In this document: positions 43,907 to 52,249 of the stretch, in pieces | How the letters are laid out: each line of letters starts with the position of its first letter | Numbering within the stretch: position 1 is the first letter of the stretch | DNA from: an uncultured Collinsella sp. | Lineage (GTDB): Bacteria > Actinomycetota > Coriobacteriia > Coriobacteriales > Coriobacteriaceae | Direction: 5' to 3' | NCBI GenBank assembly: GCA_900541795.1 | Contig: UQLC01000015.1 | Coordinates: 1 to 54,470 of the forward strand | Length of the DNA stretch: 54,470 bases | Translations under genes and position numbers: made by a program | Notes under the pieces: generated by a model | Seen by the model: the letters and a program-made list of their open reading frames with translations, nothing else | What the model was told of the DNA's origin: nothing | The model's database searches: none

Positions 43907-45197
43907 GGCCGTACTCCTCCCTCTCAAGCGTATCAAAAGGAGCCGCCAGCTTCTCGTAGGCGACCTCAGTCGAGCCGGTTATATCGGCAAAGCGAGAGCG
44001 TCCATCAGTGCAGGTCTCCGCAAGATAATATGAGCACAATCCATCAACAGCGTGCTTCTTAGAATACACTTCGATCGCATTCAGGAAATATGGACTATGG
44101 GTGCTCATTAAGACGTGCATCCCGAGCTCTTTCTGGAGCAGCACGATTATCTCGGCGAAGGCCAGCTGCCATGCAGGATGAAGATGAATCTCGGGTTCAT
44201 CGAGGATAATAGTCCCTCCGGCATCTAGCGCGCCGGACTTCAAGAGCACCTTCATGATGGCGAACGTCTTCAAGCCAGCAGAAAGGTTCCCAGGCTCCAA
44301 CCCCCGAGCGAAGCCCTCTTCGAGATACGTAAGGTGACCGCGACTTTCGCTCCTCTCGAAATGCCCCGGACATAAGGAGGAAACCTTGTCCATGAGAACC
44401 TTCAGGTGTCGCTCCTTCGCGATCTCTTCGAACAGCGAGGACTCGCTGTCATCGTTACGGATGGTCGCCTGAATCAAATCTTGCCGCAGCTCCTCCTGGT
44501 GTCCAAGGAGGGGCTTGAACCGAAAAGCGGGGCCGTAGGGTCCTCCGAGAGAATCGATCAGGAACGGGTCGTCCAGATAATGCGCCCTGAATCGCAAAAC
44601 CCTCCTATCGTGCACCTCCGCCACCTCGTCACTTGCAACCGAGAAAACCGTAGATGCGTCCTTTATCTGGAGTTCGACCTTCCCGGGCTCTTCGCCGAAA
44701 ACCGAATTGATCTGGCCGTTGAACTCGCTTCGGAACCTGTTTGTCGCAATCGCACGAAATACCTCATCATCGGAGATATCCATGATCTCGATAATCTGAT
44801 CGGCAACTCCTGCTACGCCATTTGTGAAATCGGATTCGATCTCACGGGAGATCTCCTCCCCGTAATACTCCTTTATCTCATCAATAAGCTCGTCCCTCGT
44901 GCACTCGCCCGAAAAAACCCTGTCGATGAAACTATTCATTCTTCCAGCAGTTCGCCTGTGGCGAGACGTGGAGTCGAGAGGGCTTCCCACATATGCCTTC
45001 CTGATGGCGCGCTCAACACTATTGCGCCTCATGCGGTCGATTTTGTTCTCCGAATCGGACATGCTGTTGAAGGCCGCATAAAGCGCTTTTCCAACCGTGC
45101 TTTTCCCCGTCCCGTTCTCCCCGGCGATCACGGCAATACCATTAATCTCGATATCGGCCTCAGCGACCCTGCCGATGTTTTTCATCTTGATTTTCAA
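43899..45197 (-). CDS. AAA/ABC-type ATPase (OLD/AAA_21-like), probable defence module
   Basis: About 432 residues. Walker A AGENGTGKSTVGKAL is at 26-40. The middle region is helical and charged. The signature-like NLSAGLKTFAIMKVLL lies near 305-320, Walker B GGTIILDEPEIHLHP near 328-342, and the switch histidine in VLMSTHSPYFLNAIE near 362-376. This layout is that of ATPases in OLD, PARIS, Septu and similar anti-phage systems. The start is TTG 45197 or ATG 45185. The partner gene downstream overlaps its stop. Placement between transposase remnants supports a mobile defence role, which is inferred. Confidence 0.75.
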   Translation of the reverse strand: MKIKMKNIGRVAEADIEINGIAVIAGENGTGKSTVGKALYAAFNSMSDSENKIDRMRRNSVERAIRKAYVGSPLDSTSRHRRTAGRMNSFIDRVFSGECTRDELIDEIKEYYGEEISREIESDFTNGVAGVADQIIEIMDISDDEVFRAIATNRFRSEFNGQINSVFGEEPGKVELQIKDASTVFSVASDEVAEVHDRRVLRFRAHYLDDPFLIDSLGGPYGPAFRFKPLLGHQEELRQDLIQATIRNDDSESSLFEEIAKERHLKVLMDKVSSLCPGHFERSESRGHLTYLEEGFARGLEPGNLSAGLKTFAIMKVLLKSGALDAGGTIILDEPEIHLHPAWQLAFAEIIVLLQKELGMHVLMSTHSPYFLNAIEVYSKKHAVDGLCSYYLAETCTDGRSRFADITGSTEVAYEKLAAPFDTLEREEYGLE

Positions 45198-45490
45198 TGC
45201 ATATCACCAGCTCTAAACTCGCGAGACTCAATAGCTCGATTATCGCACAGAGAGATCGACTTCTCGAGGACTCCCTAAATGGAACGCGCGGTGAGGACAT
45301 GGCTCGCCGCCGTCCGCTTCGCGTTCGCGCGGGGGAAGGTGACGACCAGGGACCTCTCCGGGCTCATCGAGAGGAGCGCCAGATTCTCCTCGTCCATTTG
45401 AACTGTATCGTATTCAAGGACACTTGACTTAGAGGAATGGCGTTGAGCGGCGATAATCGTTTCAGCGCCAAAAAGAAAGGAGTGTCAGTC
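45198..45490. other. Gap with a possible helix-turn-helix gene fragment
   Basis: No intact gene. On the plus strand near 45280-45390 the frame RAVRTWLAAVRFAFARGKVT followed by TRDLSGLIERSA resembles the start of a winged-helix regulator but is cut off on both sides. An AAAGAAAGGAG ribosome binding site at 45473-45483 belongs to the following IS3 fragment. Confidence 0.35.
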
Positions 45491-45740
45491 ATGGCAGACG
45501 GGCCCTCCTACACAGCGGGGTACCGCGCCGAGGCCGCAGACTTCGCCGCCGCGTCGGGGAAGCCCATCGCCCAAGTGGCAGCCGACCTCGGCATCAACGA
45601 GAAGACCCTGGGAAGATGGGTGACGGTCAGGAAGAAGGAGCTGACCAACCACCCGGTCGCGGCGGCCGCAAGTGCATGCGCGAGCTCGAGCCCGAGAACG
45701 AGCTCCTAAAAGGCCCCGACCTCACATTGGAGGCCGGGGC
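45491..45740 (+). pseudogene. IS3-family OrfA fragment
   Basis: From ATG 45491: YTAGYRAEAADFAAASGKPI then AQVAADLGINEKTLGRWV is the helix-turn-helix of IS3/IS150-type OrfA proteins. A frameshift near 45620-45660 moves the rest (MRELEPENELLK) into another frame. It stops before the usual end and OrfB is absent. It marks the right edge of the accessory island, next to galE. Confidence 0.7.
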
Positions 45741-45741
45741 C
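45708..45741 (-). terminator. galE terminator (minus strand)
   Basis: On the minus strand GGCCCCGGCCTCC pairs with GAGGTCGGGGCC (one wobble) and is followed by TTTT. It lies 44 bases after the galE stop, at the junction with the IS3 fragment. Confidence 0.7.
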
Positions 45742-45784
45742 CGTAGATTTTGGAATATGCCTAGAAATCTACCGCGGTTGAGTG

Positions 45785-46846
45785 CTACTCGGCGTCGGCG
45801 AAGCCGTTGGGGTTGTGGCTCTGCCAGTTCCAGCTATCGCGGCACATGTCCGCGATGTCGTACTGGGCCTTCCAGCCCATCATGCGCTCGGCCTTGGAGG
45901 CATCGCACCAGTTGGCAGCGATGTCGCCGGCGCGGCGCTCGCGGATCACGTAGGGCAGCTCCTTGCCACAAGCCTTGGAGAAGGCGGCGACGACCTCGAG
46001 TACCGAGGTGCCGGTGCCGGTGCCCAAGTTAAAGATCTCGACGCCGGTCTTGCCGTTCATCCAGTTAAGGGCGGCCACGTGACCAGATGCCAGATCGCAC
46101 ACGTGGATGTAATCGCGCACGCCGGTGCCGTCGGGGGTGGGGTAGTCGTTGCCAAAGACCTGAACGGCCTCGAGCTTGCCCACGGCGACCTGGGCGACAT
46201 AGGGCACCAGGTTGTTGGGGATGCCCTTGGGATCCTCGCCGATCAGGCCCGACGGATGGGCGCCGATGGGATTGAAATAACGGAGTAACACGACGTCCCA
46301 CTCGGGGTCGGCGGTGTGGACGTCCATAAGGATCTGCTCGATCATCCACTTGGTCCAACCATAGGGGTTGGTCGCGGGCTTCTTAGGATCCTCCTCGGTG
46401 ACGGGCGGGTTGTCCGGGTCGCCGTAGACGGTCGAGGAGCTCGAGAAGATGATGGACTTGCAGCCATGGTTGCGCATGACGTCGATGAGCACCAGGGTGT
46501 TCTCGATGTTGTTGTGGTAGTACTCGACGGGCTTGCTCACCGACTCGCCGACGGCCTTAAAGCCGGCAAAGTGGATGACGCGGTCGATCTGATGGGTATC
46601 GAAGATCTTGTTCATCGCATCGCGGTCGAGCACGTTGGCCTCGTAGAAGGTGAGGTTCTTGGCGGCCTCGTCGCCCACGATGGTCTTGACGCGGTCGACG
46701 GCGACGGCGCTGGAGTTGGAGAGATCATCGACGATGACGACCTGGTAGCCACCCTCGAGCAGCTGAACGACGGTGTGCGAGCCGATAAAGCCGGCGCCAC
46801 CGGTAACGAGGACACAGGTGTCTTTGGGGTCGAGTGCTTTGGACAT
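45785..46846 (-). CDS. galE: UDP-glucose 4-epimerase
   Basis: Interconverts UDP-glucose and UDP-galactose in the Leloir pathway. The Rossmann motif GGAGFIGSH lies at residues 16-24. The catalytic set is SSSSTVYG with the YGWTKWM Tyr-x-x-x-Lys motif. Its 353 residues are normal length. AGGAGACTAC lies just before the start. It is the first conserved chromosomal gene right of the accessory island. Confidence 0.96.
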   Translation of the reverse strand: MSKALDPKDTCVLVTGGAGFIGSHTVVQLLEGGYQVVIVDDLSNSSAVAVDRVKTIVGDEAAKNLTFYEANVLDRDAMNKIFDTHQIDRVIHFAGFKAVGESVSKPVEYYHNNIENTLVLIDVMRNHGCKSIIFSSSSTVYGDPDNPPVTEEDPKKPATNPYGWTKWMIEQILMDVHTADPEWDVVLLRYFNPIGAHPSGLIGEDPKGIPNNLVPYVAQVAVGKLEAVQVFGNDYPTPDGTGVRDYIHVCDLASGHVAALNWMNGKTGVEIFNLGTGTGTSVLEVVAAFSKACGKELPYVIRERRAGDIAANWCDASKAERMMGWKAQYDIADMCRDSWNWQSHNPNGFADAE

Positions 46847-47112
46847 GTAGTCTCCTATCGAATCAGGAACACTTCTTCAGGGGAGTATAGCGCAGGCAGG
46901 GACGCCCAAATCGTGCGCTGTAGGAAAAGCAGAGGATTGTGCTAACGTGCTCATAGAAGAGTTTGCGTACGCATAACCTGATCTTTGGCATTTGCTTACG
47001 AGCCGCTGACCTTGCAGTTTCCTGCCGTTCGTGGAAATCGTTGGGACGCGCCATATGTACGCTAATATGTATGAGTTGAGCGACATATAAATAAGCATGT
47101 AACGGAGTACAT

Positions 47113-48303
47113 ATGTCACCAAACAGCGATTCCATCCTTTCCCAGGAGCTCTCGCGCCGCACTGCCCTCAAGGCCCTGTTCGGCGCCGCTTCTGCGGCAG
47201 TTCTTTTTGGCCTGCCCGCTCGCGCCCATGCGGCGGAGGCTTCCAAAGAAACCACCGATAAACTGAATGCCGCCCAGGCCCAGCTCGACGAGGTTCAGGC
47301 CCAGCTCGACAGCATCGCAAATGAGTATGCGGCGCTGGCCAACAAGAATGCCCAGACCCTCAACGACATCGAGAATGTCCAGGGCAAGATTGACGACACG
47401 CAGGCCCAGATCGATGAAAAGAAGGCCGAGCTCAAGAAGAAGCGCAACGACCTTTCCGATCGCGTGGCCGCCAGCTACAAGTCCGGCGGCACGAACATCC
47501 TGTCGCTGCTGCTGGCCTCTGGCTCGTTTGAGGAACTCGTCGCCAACGCGCATTACGTTGAGAAGATCAACAAGAGCGACCGCGACGCCATCGAGGACAT
47601 TCAGACCATCCAGGAAGAGCTCGATGCGCAAAAGACCGAGCTCGAGTCGCAGAAGGCCGACTTAGAGAAGCTCAAGGACCAGCAGACTGCCCAGATGCAG
47701 GACATGCAGGCCAAGCAGCAAGAAGTCCAGACCGTGCTGAACGGTCTTTCCGACGACGTCAAGGAGCTCATGGCTCAGCGCGATTCCGAGATCCTCGCTG
47801 CCGCCCAGGCTGAGGAGGCCGCTAGGAAGGCTGCCGCTGCCGCGGCTGCCGCGAACAAGAACAATTCCTACTCGGGTGGTGGATCGTACGCGCCCGGAAC
47901 TCCGCAGCAGAATGCCGGCTCGGGCAAGCAGCAGGCTGTCGTCAACGCGTGCTACTCCACGCCTTCGCCGGGTCAGAACTGGTGCGCGGCGTGGGTCACC
48001 AATGTCTTCCGTAACGCCGGCGTTGGCTACTTTGGAGGCAATGCGTGCGACATGTTTAACGCCTGGTGCTATAGCTCCGACCGCTCGGCGCTGCAGGTGG
48101 GCATGATCGTGGCCGACTCATCGCATAGCGGCACGGGTGCTCCGGGCCTTATCTACGGTCATGTGGGTATCTACGTTGGCGGCGGCATCGTTATGAGCAA
48201 CGAGGGTGCCATTACGTCTAAGTCGCTCGATTCGTTTATTAGCTTCTATGGCACTGGCTCTGGCGTGCGTTGGGGCTGGCTTGGCGGTATTGCGCTGTCG
48301 TAG
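47113..48303 (+). CDS. Secreted coiled-coil protein with C-terminal CHAP/NlpC-type peptidoglycan hydrolase domain
   Basis: A 396-residue protein. The N-terminus SRRTALKALFGAASAAVLFG is a signal peptide with a twin-arginine. Residues about 40-235 form a long coiled coil (repeated Gln/Glu/Lys heptads) as in PcsB, RipA-like and CwlO proteins. A Gly/Ser linker follows. The C-terminal ~120 residues carry a CHAP-like catalytic cysteine in NWCAAWVTNVFRNAG and a histidine in YGHVGIYVGG. It is likely a cell-division or wall-remodelling endopeptidase controlled through its coiled coil. ACGGAG precedes the start. Confidence 0.85.
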   Translation: MSPNSDSILSQELSRRTALKALFGAASAAVLFGLPARAHAAEASKETTDKLNAAQAQLDEVQAQLDSIANEYAALANKNAQTLNDIENVQGKIDDTQAQIDEKKAELKKKRNDLSDRVAASYKSGGTNILSLLLASGSFEELVANAHYVEKINKSDRDAIEDIQTIQEELDAQKTELESQKADLEKLKDQQTAQMQDMQAKQQEVQTVLNGLSDDVKELMAQRDSEILAAAQAEEAARKAAAAAAAANKNNSYSGGGSYAPGTPQQNAGSGKQQAVVNACYSTPSPGQNWCAAWVTNVFRNAGVGYFGGNACDMFNAWCYSSDRSALQVGMIVADSSHSGTGAPGLIYGHVGIYVGGGIVMSNEGAITSKSLDSFISFYGTGSGVRWGWLGGIALS

Positions 48304-48322
48304 CTGCGGTTTGAAGTAAGTT

Positions 48323-48453
48323 GGTCCGGGACCGCGGGCGAGGCATAAGGTTGCCTGCTCTACAGTCCTGCGCAAGACGAAGGCCACATTAAGTGGCCTT
48401 CTTTGCGTGCGGAACTCGCGACCAACCTTATGCCTCGCCCGCGGTCCCGGACC
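48323..48453 (+). repeat. Long hairpin element C
   Basis: A perfect 31-bp inverted repeat (48323-48353 against 48423-48453) surrounds a 69-base core that differs from that of element A (10729-10797) only at its last base. The outer arms differ from those of A except for a shared ATAAGGTT next to the core. It lies 20 bases after the secreted hydrolase gene. Confidence 0.9.
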
Positions 48454-48505
48454 TTCCGGGTTCGGGGCGCGACACACCGGACTGGGTTATCTGAATAAAT
48501 ATGGC

Positions 48506-48530
48506 GAAGGCCCCGAAAGGGGCCTTCTTT
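48506..48530 (+). terminator. Terminator downstream of element C
   Basis: GAAGGCCCC-GAAA-GGGGCCTTC is followed by TTT, just before the 3' end of the convergent murB gene. Confidence 0.7.
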
Positions 48531-48531
48531 G

Positions 48532-49494
48532 TTAAAGGAATTCGCCTACTCGGTGGACTTCGGGTTCTAGGTCTACGTTGAATTGGTCTTTGACGGTTGC
48601 CTGGATGTGGCGGATGAGTTCGTCGACATCGGCGGCGGTGGCGTGGTCGGCGTTGACGATGAAGCCGCAGTGCTTCTCGCTCACCTGCGCGCCGCCAACG
48701 GCGTGTCCTCGCAGGCCGGCATCCATGATGAGTTTGCCGGCAAAGTAACCCTCGGGGCGCTTGAAAGTGGAGCCGGCACTCGGCATGTCGAGCGGCTGCT
48801 TGTCCTCGCGGCGCTGGCGGTAGTCGTCCATGTCGGCCTTGATCATCGCGGCGTTGCCCGGGGCGAGATTGAAGGTGGCCGAAAGCACGATAAAGCCGTC
48901 ATCGGCGATGCGGCTCTTTCGATAATCCAGGTTGAGCTCGTCGACATCGAACTCGATGATATTGCCGCTGCCGCGGGTGCCGTCGTCGAGCTGGCGAGCG
49001 GGTTTGTAGACGCGCACGGACTCCAGCACATCGGCCATGCAGGCACCGTAGGCACCGGCGTTCATGTAGCAGGCGCCGCCGACCGATCCGGGGATGCCCG
49101 AGATGGGCTCCATGCCGGTGAGACCGGCCTCGGCTGCCGCCGCGGCGACATCGGAAAGCAAGGCGCCGGCCGCCGCCGTGACGTGCGTGCCGTCGACCGT
49201 AATGTCGGAGAGGCCTTCGCCCAGCGCCACGACGACGCCACGGATGCCCTTGTCGCCGACGAGCAGGTCGGAGCCGTTGCCCACGATGGTAAGCGGCAGG
49301 TCGCAGCGATAGCAGGTATCGAGCGTGGCGACGAGGCCCTGCTCAGTATCGGGCGTGACAAAGACGTCGGCCGGGCCGCCGATCTTAAACGTGGTGTGCT
49401 CGCGCATGGGCTCGCTCATGAGTACGTTGTCCTCGCCGGCAACGCCGGCGAGCGCGCAAAGCAGGTCCTCGTTAAAAAAGTCGTTCTCGTGCAT
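48532..49494 (-). CDS. murB: UDP-N-acetylenolpyruvoylglucosamine reductase
   Basis: Completes UDP-MurNAc synthesis using NADPH and FAD. The FAD-binding regions TTFKIGGPADVFV and IVGNGSDLLVGDKGIRG and the catalytic-region GIPGSVGGACYMNAGAYG are intact. SAGSTFKRPEGYFAGKLI carries the catalytic serine expected of type II MurB. The start at 49494 follows AAGGCGG; an in-frame ATG at 49593 would add an atypical N-terminus. 320 residues. Divergent from a LacI regulator. Confidence 0.95.
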   Translation of the reverse strand: MHENDFFNEDLLCALAGVAGEDNVLMSEPMREHTTFKIGGPADVFVTPDTEQGLVATLDTCYRCDLPLTIVGNGSDLLVGDKGIRGVVVALGEGLSDITVDGTHVTAAAGALLSDVAAAAAEAGLTGMEPISGIPGSVGGACYMNAGAYGACMADVLESVRVYKPARQLDDGTRGSGNIIEFDVDELNLDYRKSRIADDGFIVLSATFNLAPGNAAMIKADMDDYRQRREDKQPLDMPSAGSTFKRPEGYFAGKLIMDAGLRGHAVGGAQVSEKHCGFIVNADHATAADVDELIRHIQATVKDQFNVDLEPEVHRVGEFL

Positions 49495-49677
49495 ACGAAT
49501 ATCCGCCTTTTGGTGGTTGTTGTCATCAATCGATTGCAATATACCCCACCTGGACGGATTTGGTGCGCTGACGGCGATAAAACAGCCGTCCACCGGATTG
49601 GTAAAGTGTTTATCACCGAGGTAGATGGGCAGTCGCTATACTTTCAAGAGATTGCGCGTAAACCCGGAAGGAGCGAG

Positions 49678-50706
49678 ATGGCCAACAAAGTCACCCTCAA
49701 GCAGATCGCCCAGGAGGTGGGGCTTTCCCCTTCGTCGGTTTCGCTTGTACTCAATAATCGGCCCTGTCGCATCTCGGAAGAAAACCGCAAGCGCATCAAG
49801 GAGGTCGCGGCGCGCAACCACTATGTTCCTAACCAGATCGCGCGCAGCCTGGTCATGCGCGAGTCGCGCACACTGGGCCTTATCGTTCCCAATATCGAGA
49901 GCCGCTTTTTTGCCTCGCTTGCCGGCAGCTTGGAAAAGCGCTGCCGCGAGGACGGTTACGCGCTCTTTATTACCAGCTCGGGTGGAAGCGCCGATGACGA
50001 TTTGGAACTGCTGCGCCAGCTGGTGACGCGCGGCGTCGATGGTGTCTTCCTGGTGGTAGGCGACGAGTTCTCGGATGACCGTGCCCTGCGCGAAGAGGTC
50101 AGCCATCTGCCTATCCCTGCCGTGATGGTCGACCGTGCCATTGAGGGGCTCGAGTGCGACAAGGTGATGTTCGACCACGAGATGGGCGGCTACATGGCCA
50201 CGCGGTATCTGATTGAGCAGGGTCATCGCCGCATCGCCTGTCTGGTTAACGCGCGTCGCTCCAATACGGGTCGCAAACGACTCGCCGGTTACGAACGCGC
50301 GCTGCGCGAGGTGGGGCTGCCCATCGACGCGCGCCTGGAGTTTGAGAGCGAATATTACATTCCGAGCGCCTACGAGGCCTCGGAGGCGGTGCTCGCAACC
50401 GACGCCACTGCCGTGTTCGCAAGCTCGGACAACATTGCCCTCGGTTTGCTCAAGCGCTTGCACGAGATGGGGAAGAGCATCCCGGGCGATATCTCGGTCG
50501 TAAGCTATGACAACTCGGCCGCCGACGTTCTCTTTGAGCCAGCGCTGACCGCGATTGAGCAAGATCCTAGTGTCCTTGCGGAGCATGCTTTTGGCTGCAT
50601 GTCCAAGCGTCTTGCCGGTAGGGGCGGTAGACGTGCTGAAGAGGTCGTTCTGGAGCCGGCGCTTATCGTGAAGGGCAGTGTGCTTGACCTTACCGAATAT
50701 AGTTAA
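49678..50706 (+). CDS. LacI family transcriptional regulator
   Basis: A 342-residue repressor. The N-terminal helix-turn-helix and hinge read VTLKQIAQEVGLSPSSVSLVLNN then RNHYVPNQIARSLV. The periplasmic-binding-like sensor starts at TLGLIVPNIESRFF. AAGGAG lies seven bases before the ATG. A TATACT hexamer at 49637 may be its -10. No sugar genes are adjacent apart from distant blocks in this window, so the target is not evident. Confidence 0.92.
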   Translation: MANKVTLKQIAQEVGLSPSSVSLVLNNRPCRISEENRKRIKEVAARNHYVPNQIARSLVMRESRTLGLIVPNIESRFFASLAGSLEKRCREDGYALFITSSGGSADDDLELLRQLVTRGVDGVFLVVGDEFSDDRALREEVSHLPIPAVMVDRAIEGLECDKVMFDHEMGGYMATRYLIEQGHRRIACLVNARRSNTGRKRLAGYERALREVGLPIDARLEFESEYYIPSAYEASEAVLATDATAVFASSDNIALGLLKRLHEMGKSIPGDISVVSYDNSAADVLFEPALTAIEQDPSVLAEHAFGCMSKRLAGRGGRRAEEVVLEPALIVKGSVLDLTEYS

Positions 50707-50760
50707 GCGCACTTGTTTGTTTGCATGGATTGCATGCGGAGCGTCCGCTATTTGCCGGCG

Positions 50761-50833
50761 GGGCCGGGGTGCCTGCTTTGTTTTGAGAAGTTCGCGAAGC
50801 CCACCTCTCAAAACAAAGCAGGCACCCCGGCCC
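50761..50833. repeat. 28-bp perfect inverted repeat (element D)
   Basis: 50761-50788 is the exact reverse complement of 50806-50833 around a 17-base centre (AGTTCGCGAAGCCCACC). The arms are unrelated to elements A, B and C. It lies 54 bases after the LacI gene and could also end its transcript, although no T tract follows. Confidence 0.88.
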
Positions 50834-50954
50834 TCGTCCGTAAACTCTTCCGCTGGGCGAGCCATAGACGCCGCGCACCGATCTACTAAAGGATGAGCTT
50901 GAAATTGGTGCTATATTCGGCTTGAGTTGTTTAATGCTAGTACGGGAGGCTGAT

Positions 50955-51443
50955 ATGGGGCTGTTCAAGAAGAAAAACCCGCAGGATGCCTTTGATCCCG
51001 ATGTGTTTACCATCACGGATACGATTTTGGACCCGCCGCGGTTTACGTTTTTGCCGGCTATCTACCAGGATGCCACGCGTCGCAAGTGGGCCGTGCATCA
51101 GCGCGGCGGCGAGCCGAAGATTTTTGACTATGCGGACGTGTTGCAGTGCGAAGTAGCCGAGGCGGGCGATCCGGAGGCCGAGGAAGTGGCCTCAAAACAG
51201 GAATTTGCCCAGCGTATCCTGGTAAATCCCGCCAAGGCGGCGAAAATAAATGCTGCCAAGCGTAATATGTGTCTTGGTATGGGCGTTGTTGTGGCGGTTC
51301 AGACGGGAAAAGACGAGGTTTCCAAATTAGAGATTCCCGTTATGACCGACGAAGTTAAACGCGATTCAAGTCTATATAAGTCGTATCGGAATGTCGCCGA
51401 GAAGATCAAGGCCGAATTTGATGCCATGGGAGGGCTGGCCTAA
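50955..51443 (+). CDS. Conserved hypothetical protein
   Basis: A 162-residue soluble protein starting MGLFKKKNPQDAFD after GGGAGGCTGAT. It has a FDYADVLQCEVAEAG segment near residues 57-71 that resembles a strand-rich domain found in small actinobacterial proteins of unknown role, and a C-terminal helical region. No catalytic motif or membrane segment is seen. It is followed by two GntR genes but has its own ribosome binding site. Confidence 0.7.
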   Translation: MGLFKKKNPQDAFDPDVFTITDTILDPPRFTFLPAIYQDATRRKWAVHQRGGEPKIFDYADVLQCEVAEAGDPEAEEVASKQEFAQRILVNPAKAAKINAAKRNMCLGMGVVVAVQTGKDEVSKLEIPVMTDEVKRDSSLYKSYRNVAEKIKAEFDAMGGLA

Positions 51444-51481
51444 TTTTGGCGGCATACGTTTCTGAATGAGGAGTCTGTGCA

Positions 51482-52249
51482 ATGGCAGGCGAATCTTATG
51501 CAATTCCCCCCAAAGATCGTGCTGTTGAGGGAATTCTTTGGTATATCCAGCACCATCAGCTTGCCGGCGGTGATCGCCTACCGGCCGAGCGCGTGCTGTG
51601 CGAAGAGATTGGCGTTTCGCGTACGGCGTTGCGCGCCGGTATCACGCGGCTCATCTCGTGTGGAACGCTCGAGAGCCGACGCGGATCGGGTACGTATGTG
51701 TGTCCTCCCAAGCCGCTGAACATCTTCCAGGAAACGTATAACTTTTCCGATGCTGTGCGGACTGCCGGCCTGCACCCCTCTTCTCGTCTGGTTTCCACCG
51801 GGACCATCGAGGCGGATGAGGCGCTTGCCGACAAGCTTGGGGTGTCTGTAGGCGCTCCTTTGCTTCGCATGCAGCGCGTTCGACTTATTGAGGGCGAGCC
51901 GGCGTCAATCGAGACGGCTCACGTTAACCTGTCCCTGTGCCCATCGCTTATCGAGCACGATTTTGAGTGCGAGAGCCTTTACGATGTCCTGCTCAAAGAA
52001 GGTGGCGTGCGTGTTGAGCATGGACGTGAGCATATCTCCATCTCGCGTTTGAACGCCGAAGAGGCCGAGCTGCTCCAGCAAGAAGAGGGAACGCCGGTGT
52101 TCTATGAGAGCACGATCGAATTGGATAAGGACATGCGTTTTGTGGAGCATTGCAAGTCGGTGATTTTGCCCACAAAGTTCCGCTTTGCCGATAACGGCGA
52201 AGAGAACGGCATGAGGAGCGTGGCAGGTGAACAATGGCTGAAACAGTAG
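51482..52249 (+). CDS. GntR/UTRA regulator 1 of a tandem pair
   Basis: A 255-residue regulator. The winged helix is at about 12-80 (RLPAERVLCEEIGVSRTALR; GSGTYV). The UTRA domain is at about 95-240 (PLLRMQRVRLIEGEPASIET). GAGGAGT lies upstream. It overlaps the next gene, a similar but not close regulator, by 16 bases. It likely controls the SIS genes downstream in response to a sugar phosphate. Confidence 0.88.
   Translation: MAGESYAIPPKDRAVEGILWYIQHHQLAGGDRLPAERVLCEEIGVSRTALRAGITRLISCGTLESRRGSGTYVCPPKPLNIFQETYNFSDAVRTAGLHPSSRLVSTGTIEADEALADKLGVSVGAPLLRMQRVRLIEGEPASIETAHVNLSLCPSLIEHDFECESLYDVLLKEGGVRVEHGREHISISRLNAEEAELLQQEEGTPVFYESTIELDKDMRFVEHCKSVILPTKFRFADNGEENGMRSVAGEQWLKQ

Noticed and set aside
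46316..46945. A 209-codon plus-strand frame opposite galE
   Set aside because: It is an antisense shadow of galE, with no ribosome binding site.
48583..49677. Long N-terminal extension of the LacI frame
   Set aside because: This part is antisense to murB. The LacI protein starts at 49678 with a good ribosome binding site and at the family's usual N-terminus.
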